39,229 nt of DNA from Chryseobacterium luteum. Its GTDB lineage: Bacteria; Bacteroidota; Bacteroidia; Flavobacteriales; Weeksellaceae. The notes below the pieces were generated by a model. That model was not told the DNA's origin. It saw only the letters and a program-made list of their open reading frames with translations, and searched no databases. The DNA lies in contig NZ_JPRO01000034.1 of NCBI RefSeq assembly GCF_000737785.1, positions 1 through 39,229 on the forward strand, read 5' to 3'. Below, in pieces: positions 24,726 to 33,467 of this stretch. The position numbers and the translations under genes were made by a program. How positions within the stretch are numbered: position 1 is the first letter of the stretch; the number at the start of each line of letters is the position of its first letter.

Positions 24726-25642
24726 ATGATCTGTAATTTTCTGTACTCATTGAATGCCCTGATCAGGGTTTCATAATGTTCTGTATTTCTATGACCGGAA
24801 CTTAATTTCTGCAAAGCATCCCAGACACCTGTATTTTCAGTAAAACCAAATTCACTGTATGTGTTTTCTGAATTAAGGAAAGTATCCAGGTCTTTCAAAA
24901 CTGCTGTTTTATATTCAAGCAGAAGCCTGTTTTCTGCAAAAAATTCACTGACAAAATCATTTTGGGGATGATAAAGCATTTCCTTTGGTGTTCCTGTCTG
25001 TATAATTTTTCCTTTATCCATAAGACATATCCGGTGTCCCAGCTCGAAAGCCTCCTGTACATCGTGCGTGACCAGTATGATGGTTTTATTTTTAAGCTCC
25101 TCCAGTGATTTAAATTCTGAATGAATATCCGCTTTGGTGATGTTGTCCAGTGCACCGAAAGGTTCGTCCATCAGTAAAACGGGTGTATTGGCGATCAGGG
25201 CCCTTGCAATCCCTACTCTCTGCTGCTGTCCCCCGCTCAGTTCACCGGGAAACCTTGAAAGCACATCTTCCGAAAGGTGAAGTTTGCCCAACAGTTCATG
25301 AGTCCGGTTTTCTGTTTTCTTCCTGTCCCATTTCAATAGTTCCGGAACTACGGCAATATTCTGTTGAATGGTGTAATGGGGAAACAGCCCGGAATGCTGC
25401 ATCACAAAACCAATTCCCATGCGTAGTTCTTCCGGTTTTTGGTCACGGATATTTTTGCCGTTGATCAATATATTCCCGGAATCTGCTTCTATGAGACGGT
25501 TGATCATTTTGAGAGTGGTCGTTTTACCGCATCCGCTTGTCCCCAGAAGCACGAGGATCTCCTGATCATGAGCCTGAAAAGAAATGGTATCCACTGCGGG
25601 TTTTCCGTTAAAATTCTTTGTAACTGATTCAACTGTAATCAT
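24722..25642 (-). CDS. egtV: ABC importer ATPase (EgtV/ProV-like)
   Basis: The start is put at the ATG at 25642 (MITVESVTKNFNGKPAV), giving 306 residues. A longer reading from 25687 would overlap the end of egtB and adds a non-conserved leader. Walker A is GTSGCGKTTTLK, the signature is LSGGQQQRVGIARAL, Walker B is VLLMDEPFGALD, and the H-loop is VTHDV. The C-terminal ~70 residues lack a clear CBS pair. It powers the fused permease encoded 4 bp overlapping downstream. It follows egtB by 11 bp, so all three genes should be translated from one transcript. Confidence 0.85.
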   Translation of the reverse strand: MITVESVTKNFNGKPAVDTISFQAHDQEILVLLGTSGCGKTTTLKMINRLIEADSGNILINGKNIRDQKPEELRMGIGFVMQHSGLFPHYTIQQNIAVVPELLKWDRKKTENRTHELLGKLHLSEDVLSRFPGELSGGQQQRVGIARALIANTPVLLMDEPFGALDNITKADIHSEFKSLEELKNKTIILVTHDVQEAFELGHRICLMDKGKIIQTGTPKEMLYHPQNDFVSEFFAENRLLLEYKTAVLKDLDTFLNSENTYSEFGFTENTGVWDALQKLSSGHRNTEHYETLIRAFNEYRKLQII

Positions 25643-25653
25643 CGGCAAAAAAA

Positions 25654-26826
25654 TTATTGGGCAAGCCTGATTCCTGTAAACTGCCATTTCAGACTGGCCT
25701 GAAAGAAATTACGATAGGTATTTCTGCTGTGTCCGGCAGGTGTTGCCTCGGAAGCCCCGCGCAAAACCATTTGATTGACCATGAATTTGCCGTTGTATTC
25801 TCCTACAGCTCCAGCTTCTTTTTTAAAACCGGGATAAGGTAAATAGGCGGAATTGGTCCATTCCCAGCGGCTTCCCCAATCGAAACTGCCGGATGCCGCT
25901 TCCCATTCTGCTTCGGTAGGCAGGCGCATTTTTTTCCAGGATGCAAAAGCTGAGGCTTCATAGAAATTGATGTGGCAAACTGCCTCATCCAGGTCTATTT
26001 CCTGTAAGCCGTTGAATGTGTAATTCATCCATTTACCGTCTATAAAATGCCAATACAGTGGAGATTTTGCATTATTTTGTTTTACCCAATCCCATCCTTC
26101 GGCATGCCAGTGTCTGAAATCGGTATAGCCTCCGGCATTCATAAATTCGAGATATTCTCTATTGGTGACTAATTGATCGGCAATTTCAAAATCATTGAGG
26201 TATACTTTATGTCTTTCCAGTTCATTATCGAAGCAGAAGCCTTTACCGTTAAAGCCTATTTCATAGATTCCTTCGGAAAACTTTATCATTTCAGTTTTTC
26301 CATAGCTTTCTTTTTTAGGGATAATTTGTTTTTTATAAGCTGGAAAAAGCGGATTGTGCCCTAAGATATATTTAATGTCAGTGATCAGTAATTCCTGGTG
26401 TTGCTGTTCGTGATTCAATCCTAATTCCAATAACGTTTCAACAGTTTCAGTCATGAATCTGCTTTGAAGAAAGATTTCCATGTGTTCATCTACATATTCC
26501 CGGTATTTGTAGATATCTGAAACGGAAGGTCGGCTTAGGTTTCCACGGTCGGTACGGATTACTCTGGCACCAATGGTTTCGTAATAGCTGTTGAAAACAA
26601 AATTATACTGCGCATCGAAAACTTTGTAATCAGGAAAATGGGGAACGAGGATAAAGGTTTCAAAAAACCAGGTGGTGTGGCCCAGATGCCATTTCGGCGG
26701 ACTTACGTCTACGATGGGCTGTACGACGTAATCTTCGATTTCCAAAGGAGCACATATTTCTTCGGAGTGCTTTCGGATATCCGTATATTTTTTTACTAAA
26801 TCTGATGTGGTTATATCGGGTGTCAT
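25654..26826 (-). CDS. egtB: Ergothioneine biosynthesis sulfoxide synthase EgtB
   Basis: A 390-residue enzyme with the two-domain EgtB layout. Residues ~10-160 form a DinB-like domain with the iron ligands: H50 in LGHTTWFFE, and H139/H143 in NHEQQHQELL. Residues ~180-390 form the SUMF1/formylglycine-enzyme-like domain (QLVTNREYLEFM, MRLPTEAEWEAA, RWEWTNSAYLPYPGF). EgtB joins oxygen, hercynine and a thiol donor (gamma-Glu-Cys or Cys) to a sulfoxide, the second step of ergothioneine synthesis. It lies between egtD and the transporter genes. Confidence 0.9.
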   Translation of the reverse strand: MTPDITTSDLVKKYTDIRKHSEEICAPLEIEDYVVQPIVDVSPPKWHLGHTTWFFETFILVPHFPDYKVFDAQYNFVFNSYYETIGARVIRTDRGNLSRPSVSDIYKYREYVDEHMEIFLQSRFMTETVETLLELGLNHEQQHQELLITDIKYILGHNPLFPAYKKQIIPKKESYGKTEMIKFSEGIYEIGFNGKGFCFDNELERHKVYLNDFEIADQLVTNREYLEFMNAGGYTDFRHWHAEGWDWVKQNNAKSPLYWHFIDGKWMNYTFNGLQEIDLDEAVCHINFYEASAFASWKKMRLPTEAEWEAASGSFDWGSRWEWTNSAYLPYPGFKKEAGAVGEYNGKFMVNQMVLRGASEATPAGHSRNTYRNFFQASLKWQFTGIRLAQ

Positions 26827-26970
26827 GTTATTTAGTTTTAATAGGTTATAACTTAGGGTTAAATAAATATATTGTTATTTTTTCTTCCTCAGATTATACA
26901 TGATTCTGTAGGATATGTGTGCTTTTATTCGACACAAAGTTTTATTAATTCTAAGTGTTATTCAGGTAAG

Positions 26971-26978
26971 CAAATATA
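26971..26978 (-). promoter_or_regulatory. Possible internal -7 box before egtB
   Basis: Exact TATATTTG on the minus strand, in the 163-bp gap between egtD and egtB. It would allow separate transcription of egtB-egtV-egtU. No good -33 element seen. Confidence 0.35.
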
Positions 26979-26989
26979 CTCGCGTTAGC

Positions 26990-27988
26990 CTAATACTGAT
27001 TATCCTTATTTACCTGCCAGGCAGTATCTACAAACCAATTTTTTGAGTCCTTAATTTCTCCCAGGTGTTTAAAACCTGATTTTTCTCTTAATTCCTCAAT
27101 TTTTTCTGTGGAAAATTTCTGTGAAATTTCCATATCAATGAGTTCGTTTTCTTCAAACAAAATGCTGTCATTTCCTATTTTTACCGTTTGCTGTTTCAAA
27201 CTTACGAGGTAACTTTTGCAGGCCCCGCTTACGGGATCATAGGTTTGGTAATGCTGGAATTGTTTAAGGTCAAAATCGGCAGCAAGATCCCTGTTGATAC
27301 GGGTCAGCAGATTTAGGTTGAACGCTGCTGTAATCCCGTTCTGATCGCTGTAAGCGTTTAAAATGATGTGAGGATTTTTCTTAAGATCAAAACCAATCAA
27401 TACCCTGTCTCCCGAAGCCAGATTTTGGTTTAAACTGTAACAGAAGCTTTCGGCTTCTCCGGCATCCATATTCCCGATATTGCTTCCTAAAAACAGGATC
27501 ACTTTTCTTCTTGCTGACAATGAGGCTGCTTTCTGAAGCATTTCAAAGTATTCTCCTTCCAAAGCCTGTATCTCCAGATCCGGAAGTTCCCGGCTCAGCT
27601 TTTCTTTTAATATGGAAAGGATATTACCTGAAATATCAATAGGCATATAAGTAAACTGCGTTCCTTTTTCCACCAGATGTTTCAGTAAAAATGTGGATTT
27701 CATGGCATCCCCGGCGCCCAGCTCAATCAAATCGAACGGTTCGTTTTCAGGGATGATGAGACGTGCGAGATCAGCCGTTTTATTTTTGAAGATGTCGAGC
27801 TCGCATTGTGTGAGGTAATATTCAGGCATGGCCATGATTTCCTGGAAAAGCCGGTCGCCTGCTTTATCGTAAAAGTACTTTGAAGATAACTTTTTCGGAT
27901 GGCTTTTTAAGCCTTTCAAAACATCCCGATGAAAATCATTGACATGAGACTTTTGAACCTCCGAATGTGGTTGTAACTGTAAATTCAT
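26990..27988 (-). CDS. egtD: L-histidine N-alpha-methyltransferase EgtD
   Basis: A 332-residue protein of normal EgtD length. The N-terminal SSKYFYDKAGDRLFQEI and PEYYLTQCE segments (about residues 35-63), the SAM loop LIELGAGDAMKSTFLL (about 87-102), LFLGSNIGN in the middle, and the C terminus ending KNWFVDTAWQV are all family hallmarks. EgtD methylates histidine three times with SAM to make hercynine, the first step of ergothioneine synthesis. It heads the egtD-egtB-egtV-egtU gene group. Confidence 0.92.
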   Translation of the reverse strand: MNLQLQPHSEVQKSHVNDFHRDVLKGLKSHPKKLSSKYFYDKAGDRLFQEIMAMPEYYLTQCELDIFKNKTADLARLIIPENEPFDLIELGAGDAMKSTFLLKHLVEKGTQFTYMPIDISGNILSILKEKLSRELPDLEIQALEGEYFEMLQKAASLSARRKVILFLGSNIGNMDAGEAESFCYSLNQNLASGDRVLIGFDLKKNPHIILNAYSDQNGITAAFNLNLLTRINRDLAADFDLKQFQHYQTYDPVSGACKSYLVSLKQQTVKIGNDSILFEENELIDMEISQKFSTEKIEELREKSGFKHLGEIKDSKNWFVDTAWQVNKDNQY

Positions 27989-28183
27989 ATGCTTTAATTT
28001 GTGTGGTTTTTAGTTAGCTACAACTATCTTGCCGCCTCAACACTGAATTCTATAAAAAATATACTTTTCTACAATTTCATTAATTTAAATATACGCTTAA
28101 TTTTTGTAACTGATGTGTCCGGCATCTCTTAATAGCACCGTTTTTTTATTTCATCACTGTTTAAACCAATTGAAAATAAACAT
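27989..28183. other. Spacer upstream of egtD
   Basis: Part of the 387-bp gap between egtD and the serine hydrolase. It must hold the egtD promoter; AT-rich sequence such as GTATATTTTTT (minus strand, ~28057-28067) is only a weak -7 match. No gene seen. Confidence 0.4.
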
Positions 28184-28191
28184 TATATTTG
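28184..28191 (+). promoter_or_regulatory. -7 box upstream of the leader ORF and serine hydrolase
   Basis: Exact TATATTTG. The nearest upstream TTG leaves only an 11-bp spacer, so a proper -33 is not clear. A transcript from here would carry a ~180-nt leader with a 20-codon ORF before the serine hydrolase start. Confidence 0.45.
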
Positions 28192-28216
28192 GGCAAGCTA
28201 ATAAAATAAATCTACT

Positions 28217-28279
28217 ATGAAAAAACGCCTGGTATTGCTTCTCACAATGCTCTACTCCGTATTTATTTTATTATCCTGA
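28217..28279 (+). CDS. Short 20-residue leader-like ORF
   Basis: ATG to TGA encodes MKKRLVLLLTMLYSVFILLS, a signal-peptide-like stretch that stops before any mature part. It lies between the -7 box at 28184 and the serine hydrolase start at 28376. It could be a tiny membrane peptide, a translated leader, or the remnant of a lost secreted protein. No conservation evidence is available here. Confidence 0.35.
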   Translation: MKKRLVLLLTMLYSVFILLS

Positions 28280-28375
28280 TCAGACTGGAAAATTCAAATT
28301 AAATGTCTGGTCTGTCCAAATATCATTATATCAGGCTGCCACGTCGCAGTTATCATCAGAAAATATATATAGAAA

Positions 28376-29431
28376 ATGCTGAAATCCGCTTTAATTTCAA
28401 GTTTGGTATGTCTCACTGTTTTTTGCTCCGGTCAAAAAATAAAGAATAAAAAAAACGATTTACAACAGAAAACAGATCTTTTAAACAAACTCATGAAATC
28501 TGCCAATGAAATGGGAATATTTAATGGCAATGTCCTTGTTTCACAAAATGATAAAGTAATTTATAAAGCTTCGTTTGGATTTTCTGATGCTTCGAAGACC
28601 ACTCCATTAACAGATGAATACAAATTTCATTTAGGTTCTATAACTAAAGAGTTTAGTGCTGTTGCCTTACTTCAATTAGAAGAACAAGGAAAACTGAAAC
28701 TGTCTGATCCTGTTTCCAGATTCATTCCCGAACTTCCTGGCTGGGCCCATGAAGTTGCTATAAAAGATCTGCTACAATATACCAGTGGAATTCCTAATGT
28801 AAATTGGAAGAAAATACAAAATGACAAAGATATTTTCAATGATTTATTATTGATTGATCAATTATCTTTTAAACCGGGTACTGATTATGATTACAATAAT
28901 AACAATCTTTTCCTTAGACAGTTTATTATTGAACGTATTGCAGGGATTCCTTTTAAAACCTATGCGGAAAAATTTATATTTCAGCCTTTGAAAATGAATT
29001 CTACCCTAATGACTCCCTTTGAAAATGGGAAAAACATTGCCCGGGGATTTAACAATCAGGCAGTACCGGATCGTGCAGAATTACCGATAACCGGGGGAAC
29101 TTACACTACCAGTCTTGATTTACTGAAATGGGCAAACAGCCTTCATTCCGGAAAAGTTATCAGTAAAAATTCGCTTTATGAATTAGGTCAGCGTTTTCAT
29201 ATTTCAGAAAGCCAATCAGCACTGGGAAATGCCAGATTTGACAATAAAAATTTAAAAGAACATTCTCATGACGGCAGAGCGGGAAGTTTTGAAGCCCTTT
29301 TATTTTCAGATGTTGAAAACAAAATAACGGTCATTTTACTCAGTAATAATTACAACGGAAAACTTTCTGATATTTCAGAAGCTATACAGGCAATTTTAAA
29401 AAACAGCCCATTTAAAAAACTGCAAAAATAA
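28376..29431 (+). CDS. Serine hydrolase, class C beta-lactamase/D-alanyl-D-alanine peptidase-like
   Basis: A 351-residue protein with an N-terminal hydrophobic signal (LISSLVCLTVFCSG; a Cys suggests a possible lipoprotein). The catalytic SxxK motif is SITKEFSAVALLQL (about residues 90-104), the YxN motif lies in DYDYNNNNLF (about 180), and a third HDG motif lies in HSHDGRAGSFEALLFSD (about 300-316). This family acts in the periplasm on peptides, esters or peptidoglycan. True beta-lactamase activity is not implied. It converges on the GNAT gene. Confidence 0.87.
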   Translation: MLKSALISSLVCLTVFCSGQKIKNKKNDLQQKTDLLNKLMKSANEMGIFNGNVLVSQNDKVIYKASFGFSDASKTTPLTDEYKFHLGSITKEFSAVALLQLEEQGKLKLSDPVSRFIPELPGWAHEVAIKDLLQYTSGIPNVNWKKIQNDKDIFNDLLLIDQLSFKPGTDYDYNNNNLFLRQFIIERIAGIPFKTYAEKFIFQPLKMNSTLMTPFENGKNIARGFNNQAVPDRAELPITGGTYTTSLDLLKWANSLHSGKVISKNSLYELGQRFHISESQSALGNARFDNKNLKEHSHDGRAGSFEALLFSDVENKITVILLSNNYNGKLSDISEAIQAILKNSPFKKLQK

Positions 29432-29455
29432 AAGCATCCGATTGGCATTAAATCC

Positions 29456-29959
29456 TTAGGAATTGGCCTGTATTAACTCAAACTCAATCTCTCCATCGCA
29501 TAAACTGGCAGTTTTCACGAAGTTAAGCCGCTCCAGAAGTTTAATAGCAGGGCCGTTATGTTGATCTGTTGCTGCCCAGATACGCTTCAAGCCTAATGTC
29601 TGCAATCCGAAATGAATGGCAAGTGACATTCCGTCTGTCATATATCCTTTACCATAATATTGGGGAAGTAACACACAACCCAGCTCGCCTTCTCCCTTAT
29701 CCAGTCCCCGGTAATACCCGCAGGTACCGACGATCTTGTGGGTTTGATTATCTGCAATTCCCCAGTGAATGGAGTTTCCGTCCAGATAATCCTGATTGAT
29801 CTTTGCCTGCATTTCCCATGCCTGTTGGACATTTTCTGCCCGGACAGCATCATAAAACGAGATCCCGATAAGATCTTCAATATCTGTTTCCGCAATCTGC
29901 AGTAATGATACTCTATTGCCTGTCACATGTGGAAAATTATCGGTTGGAAACAGTTTCAT
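29456..29959 (-). CDS. GNAT-family N-acetyltransferase (RimJ/RimL-like)
   Basis: A 167-residue protein. The middle (GTCGYYRGLDKGEGELGCVLLPQYYGKGYM, in pieces across ~73-105) holds the GNAT motif A, with Q/R-x-x-G-x-G/A seen as QYYGKGYM. The C-terminal RIWAATDQHNGPAIKLLERLNF matches motif B of RimJ/RimL-type enzymes. It transfers acetyl from acetyl-CoA to an amine; the substrate is unknown. Confidence 0.87.
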   Translation of the reverse strand: MKLFPTDNFPHVTGNRVSLLQIAETDIEDLIGISFYDAVRAENVQQAWEMQAKINQDYLDGNSIHWGIADNQTHKIVGTCGYYRGLDKGEGELGCVLLPQYYGKGYMTDGMSLAIHFGLQTLGLKRIWAATDQHNGPAIKLLERLNFVKTASLCDGEIEFELIQANS

Positions 29960-30080
29960 GATGATATAAAAATATTAATTTTGACGTTCAGCATCATAAT
30001 GAATATAATTCCCAAACATGAGCTACATCTGACATTATGATCTGATAAAAATACTATTAATTTTATTATAAAAATTAAAA

Positions 30081-30518
30081 ATGCCATTTGACAAATCTAT
30101 ATTAACGGAAAAACTGAAGAACCGGGACCATGATTTTTGGATACCGCAAAAAAAAATAGTGGAAACTGTTTTCAATAAAGATGAAATTATTTTAAAATTA
30201 ATCCGGATATGGAAAAGTGAAATACCTGATATCATCTCTTTTATAATTTCAGCAATGGCGGTTTCCGGCTCGGATGATTTTGATATACAGAATTCGGAAA
30301 TCATTTTAACGGATCAGCCATCAATGATGCAAAAAATTGCTGATTTTGAAAACCGTTGGAAGCTCAGCCTGGAAATAGAAACTTATCTTGATAAAATTCA
30401 GTATGTATATGAAACTGATGCAGATCCCGGCAGACAGAGCTATGACAGCGAGATCAGCTATATTATTGAAACATCAGATTCTTTTATTTACTTTTTCACG
30501 CATCACTTTTATTATTAG
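30081..30518 (+). CDS. Hypothetical protein
   Basis: A 145-residue acidic protein without a signal peptide. No domain is recognised. Start ATG at 30081 follows an A-rich stretch typical for this genome. It is rich in Ile, Asp and Phe, with a mixed helix/strand pattern. The opposite-strand reading over the same region has no family features. It lies alone between the GNAT and acyltransferase genes. Confidence 0.65.
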   Translation: MPFDKSILTEKLKNRDHDFWIPQKKIVETVFNKDEIILKLIRIWKSEIPDIISFIISAMAVSGSDDFDIQNSEIILTDQPSMMQKIADFENRWKLSLEIETYLDKIQYVYETDADPGRQSYDSEISYIIETSDSFIYFFTHHFYY

Positions 30519-30586
30519 TACAACAGTTTTTTTTGACGTAAATAATTATTAATGGCAATTATAAGAAATGAATATTGTAATGCCTC

Positions 30587-31729
30587 CTAATCCGGTAATT
30601 TCTGCTCAGACTTGATTTTATTCACCAAAGGATTCGCATACATCGCCAGGAAATAGTCTTTGGAAATGGCATCAGAAGGGTCTATACGCATTTCAAGTCT
30701 CCGTACAAACAGCTGTTTTTCCTGTTCTGTATACTGATCAGCATACGTATCGGTATTGTGAAGCAGGTCGTAGGCTATAAACTTGGTAGGCCAAAGCTTA
30801 TAGTTCTGAATGATTGAATCATCAATGATCTGGGCAATAGCCTGAAGCTGCTTATTTTTATTTTCAGAATTGGCCGCAATATCATCCAGTTCGGCATCAA
30901 GGACATTGCCTGCATGCAGGTGAATCCGTTTTTTCTGACCTAAAACTCCGCTGAGCATGGTCGTAAAATCCTCATTTTTACCTTTAATGTATTCTTCCTC
31001 TCTGTGTTGGGCCAGAAGCTGCGGCATCTTTAAAGAATCCGTAGGATCATATTCGTAAGAAATGGATACAGGAACGATCTTCAGTGTTTTAAAATAATCG
31101 GCCAGCGGGATATCTCCTGCAGCCATAGCAAGCATTTTTAAAACACCCTGCTGTGTAGCATCGTTTCCGTCTTTTGTACGGCCTTCTCGCTGTGCAATCC
31201 AGACAGAATGATTTTCATGGTGCAGAATCTGTTCAATATATTCAGACATGAGCCTGGAACTCTGCAACTGTTCGCGGAGAGGCAATCCTCTCTGTACTAA
31301 AAAGTTACGATTCAGCTTTGCCAGCACATGTAAAAAGCTTTTCTGAACAAGATTGTCTCCGATCGCTGAAGCCGTCATGATATGCCCGGTTTCCAGCAAA
31401 ACCAGATTAAGGAGTGAAGTATCCAAAACAATATCCCTGTGGTTCGAAATGAAAAGGTACGGCGTGTTTTTATCCAGCAGATCAAAGCCTGAAGTCGTTA
31501 AACCCTCAGAGCTTTTTGCAAGAATCTGACGAATGGTAAAGGCAATGAAATTGTGCTGGAAATCCTTTATGGAATGAACATTTTTAAACTGTTCCAGCCA
31601 AACCTGCTCATCTGTATCAGGAAATGTAAACCCCATCAACGCTTTCATCATAGGATCACGGGCTATTCCAGCTAATGCTTCATTCACTTCATGATCATGG
31701 AAAGACCGGATTTCATCGAATTTGGACAT
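30587..31729 (-). CDS. Glycerol-3-phosphate/1-acylglycerol-3-phosphate acyltransferase-like protein
   Basis: The start is set at the ATG at 31729 (MSKFDEIRSF), giving 380 residues; a longer reading would use a TTG. Near residues ~95-110 the segment LFISNHRDIVLDTSLL holds the PlsB/PlsC-type motif I, with His and Asp slightly wider spaced than the classic H-x4-D. Motif III-like AQREGRTKDGND (about 192-203) corresponds to the E-G-R/T region. These enzymes acylate glycerol phosphate to start phospholipids. The exact acceptor is unknown. Confidence 0.78.
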   Translation of the reverse strand: MSKFDEIRSFHDHEVNEALAGIARDPMMKALMGFTFPDTDEQVWLEQFKNVHSIKDFQHNFIAFTIRQILAKSSEGLTTSGFDLLDKNTPYLFISNHRDIVLDTSLLNLVLLETGHIMTASAIGDNLVQKSFLHVLAKLNRNFLVQRGLPLREQLQSSRLMSEYIEQILHHENHSVWIAQREGRTKDGNDATQQGVLKMLAMAAGDIPLADYFKTLKIVPVSISYEYDPTDSLKMPQLLAQHREEEYIKGKNEDFTTMLSGVLGQKKRIHLHAGNVLDAELDDIAANSENKNKQLQAIAQIIDDSIIQNYKLWPTKFIAYDLLHNTDTYADQYTEQEKQLFVRRLEMRIDPSDAISKDYFLAMYANPLVNKIKSEQKLPD

Positions 31730-31896
31730 GCAATTATTTAAAATTAAAACTTTTTGCAAAAGAACAAAAATTTATCGAGGGCACCCCATACTATATGTTA
31801 AAGTATTATGATAAACGTATCAGTTCAGAAATAATAGCATTGTGCTGATCCGTATTCAAAAAATTAAGACATATATGGCTGCTTCATCAGTATTTT

Positions 31897-32442
31897 TTAT
31901 TTTACTTTTTCCAGCAGATATAATTTAGCTCCGGAAAAAGCAAGTTTAGGCATTACATTTCCCTCCAGCACCATCGTTTTACTATTAACATCAATCACTG
32001 AAATATAGTTATTGGAATTATATTCTATATAGTTTTCTTTTTCCCTGGTTAAAGGGTTTTTTCCGAATTCAAGAGAGTATTTCACCCAGTCTTCCTCCGC
32101 AGAACTGCAATGTACGGATTTGAACTTTGATTTTTTGGCCTTGAAAACCATCTGATCAAAACCATCTGTACAGTCCGAAGTAAATGAACTTTCCGGATTC
32201 TGATCATTGGTGAAGTCTTCGAAAGAACCCTTATAAACACCAACTATCTTCCAGGTCCCGTCCAGACGGTCTTCATCTATTTTTCCTTTTGCTTTGCTTA
32301 CTGCCCAGCTGATGCCGTTTACCGTTCCTTTTACGGCTTTGTAACCTACTTTTGCCACGCCTGTTACCACTTTGGCGGCAGTTCTTACGACGCAGGAATT
32401 GAGTATAAGAACAGCTGAAAGGAGGAATATTGCTTTTTTCAT
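31897..32442 (-). CDS. Hypothetical lipoprotein
   Basis: A 181-residue protein with signal peptide and lipobox LNSC (Cys ~17). The next ~45 residues are Lys/Val/Gly-rich and repetitive (AKVVTGVAKVGYKAVKG), then a beta-rich part starts at DRLDGTWKIVGVYKGSFEDF, resembling lipocalin-like lipoproteins. Two cysteines (SDCTDGF and SVHCSS) might pair. The function is not known. Confidence 0.75.
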   Translation of the reverse strand: MKKAIFLLSAVLILNSCVVRTAAKVVTGVAKVGYKAVKGTVNGISWAVSKAKGKIDEDRLDGTWKIVGVYKGSFEDFTNDQNPESSFTSDCTDGFDQMVFKAKKSKFKSVHCSSAEEDWVKYSLEFGKNPLTREKENYIEYNSNNYISVIDVNSKTMVLEGNVMPKLAFSGAKLYLLEKVK

Positions 32443-32577
32443 ATCATCAGGTTTATTAAGGTACGAAGATAAGATTTTAAAAATACTGTTATTACAATAT
32501 CAGACGGAATGAGCTCACAAAATCATCAGAAAAATACATCATACGGACGTAAGAAGTTTTAAAAGAAAAAATTATTA

Positions 32578-32737
32578 GAGCCTGTTTAAATTTTTTAAAT
32601 CTCGCTGATTGAGCAGATTACGCATATTTTTATAACTGAAATAAATCTGTGTCATCCGCGAAATCTGCGAGAGAAATCTGTTTCTTTAGTAATTATTTCT
32701 GCATAATAATTTTATTGAATAAAATTTAAACAGGTTC
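32578..32737. mobile_element. MITE-like element (160 bp) with TTA target duplication
   Basis: Terminal inverted repeats GAGCCTGTTTAAATTTT (left) and the inverse of GAACCTGTTTAAATTTTA (right), flanked on both sides by TTA (32575-32577 and 32738-32740). The interior holds the family A arms TCTCGCTGATTGAGCAGATT and its inverse. It aligns along its full length with the 12413-12559 copy. It is non-coding and fills half of the 32443-32761 gap; nothing else is seen there. Confidence 0.75.
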
Positions 32738-32761
32738 TTAATTATTCGGGCTTAATTATAC

Positions 32762-33370
32762 TTAATAGAACTGTTTCACGGTCTCAATAATTCCGGTTTC
32801 AGGATCAATAAACAGATAAACATTTCCCTTTTCGCGGAATAAATCACTGCTTTTAATTTCAACCTGTCCTAAAAAATACAAAGGCTGATCATTTTTAACC
32901 GGCCAATTGGGATTTTGTATCCACCTGGGTGGTTTTACCTGATATCTGAAAAGTTCAATGTAACGTTGCTTTATATATTGTTTCCTGTCAGATTTTGAAA
33001 GTGTTTTATCTTTTGGCAGAATGTATTTTTCAATAAATCCAGCGTCCGCATCTACATATTTAGGGCTGGTGCCCAGCAACCATTCATAGTCATCATAATG
33101 TTTTGCCGACTCAGTTACTTTAATCCCGGTTTTGTCTAAAAACAGTTTTGCTGTTCCGTGAGCATTTAACCTTCCTTCAGAATTTTTATAATCCTGTTCG
33201 ATCAGGTACAAAAATGCAGTTGTATTCTGTAAATAGGTTCCCTGCCAATCCATTGCGGGATCTGAAAGCAGCTTTTCTAACCCTTTATTGGTATATAGCT
33301 GCTGTTCAAAATCGTTATCGGAAAGTCTGCCCTCAACAAAGTCTTTTAAGATCTGTATTTCACCTGTCAT
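32762..33370 (-). CDS. Hypothetical protein, possibly immunity-like
   Basis: The start is the ATG at 33370 (MTGEIQILKDFVEGRLSDND), giving 202 residues; a TTG two codons earlier is less likely. It is soluble with no signal. The N-terminal ILKDFVEGRLSDNDFEQQLY and the C-terminal PPRWIQNPNWPVKNDQPLYF/LGQVEI...YLFIDPETG segments look like conserved motifs that I associate with small immunity-type or YwqG-like cytoplasmic proteins. That is recall, not proof. There is no toxin gene next to it. Confidence 0.65.
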   Translation of the reverse strand: MTGEIQILKDFVEGRLSDNDFEQQLYTNKGLEKLLSDPAMDWQGTYLQNTTAFLYLIEQDYKNSEGRLNAHGTAKLFLDKTGIKVTESAKHYDDYEWLLGTSPKYVDADAGFIEKYILPKDKTLSKSDRKQYIKQRYIELFRYQVKPPRWIQNPNWPVKNDQPLYFLGQVEIKSSDLFREKGNVYLFIDPETGIIETVKQFY

Positions 33371-33467
33371 CTTCAATATTTTTTACAGTATAATGTGAAG
33401 ATCAAATTTAGGCATTCTGTTTATTTAATCTTACAGAATAAATGGATCATATATTCGCGGAATAGAA

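Noticed and set aside
25643..25687. Upstream start for the EgtV-like ATPase (MAVYRNQACP...)
   Set aside because: Would overlap the end of egtB by over 30 bp and adds a non-conserved leader; the inner ATG gives the normal ABC ATPase start.
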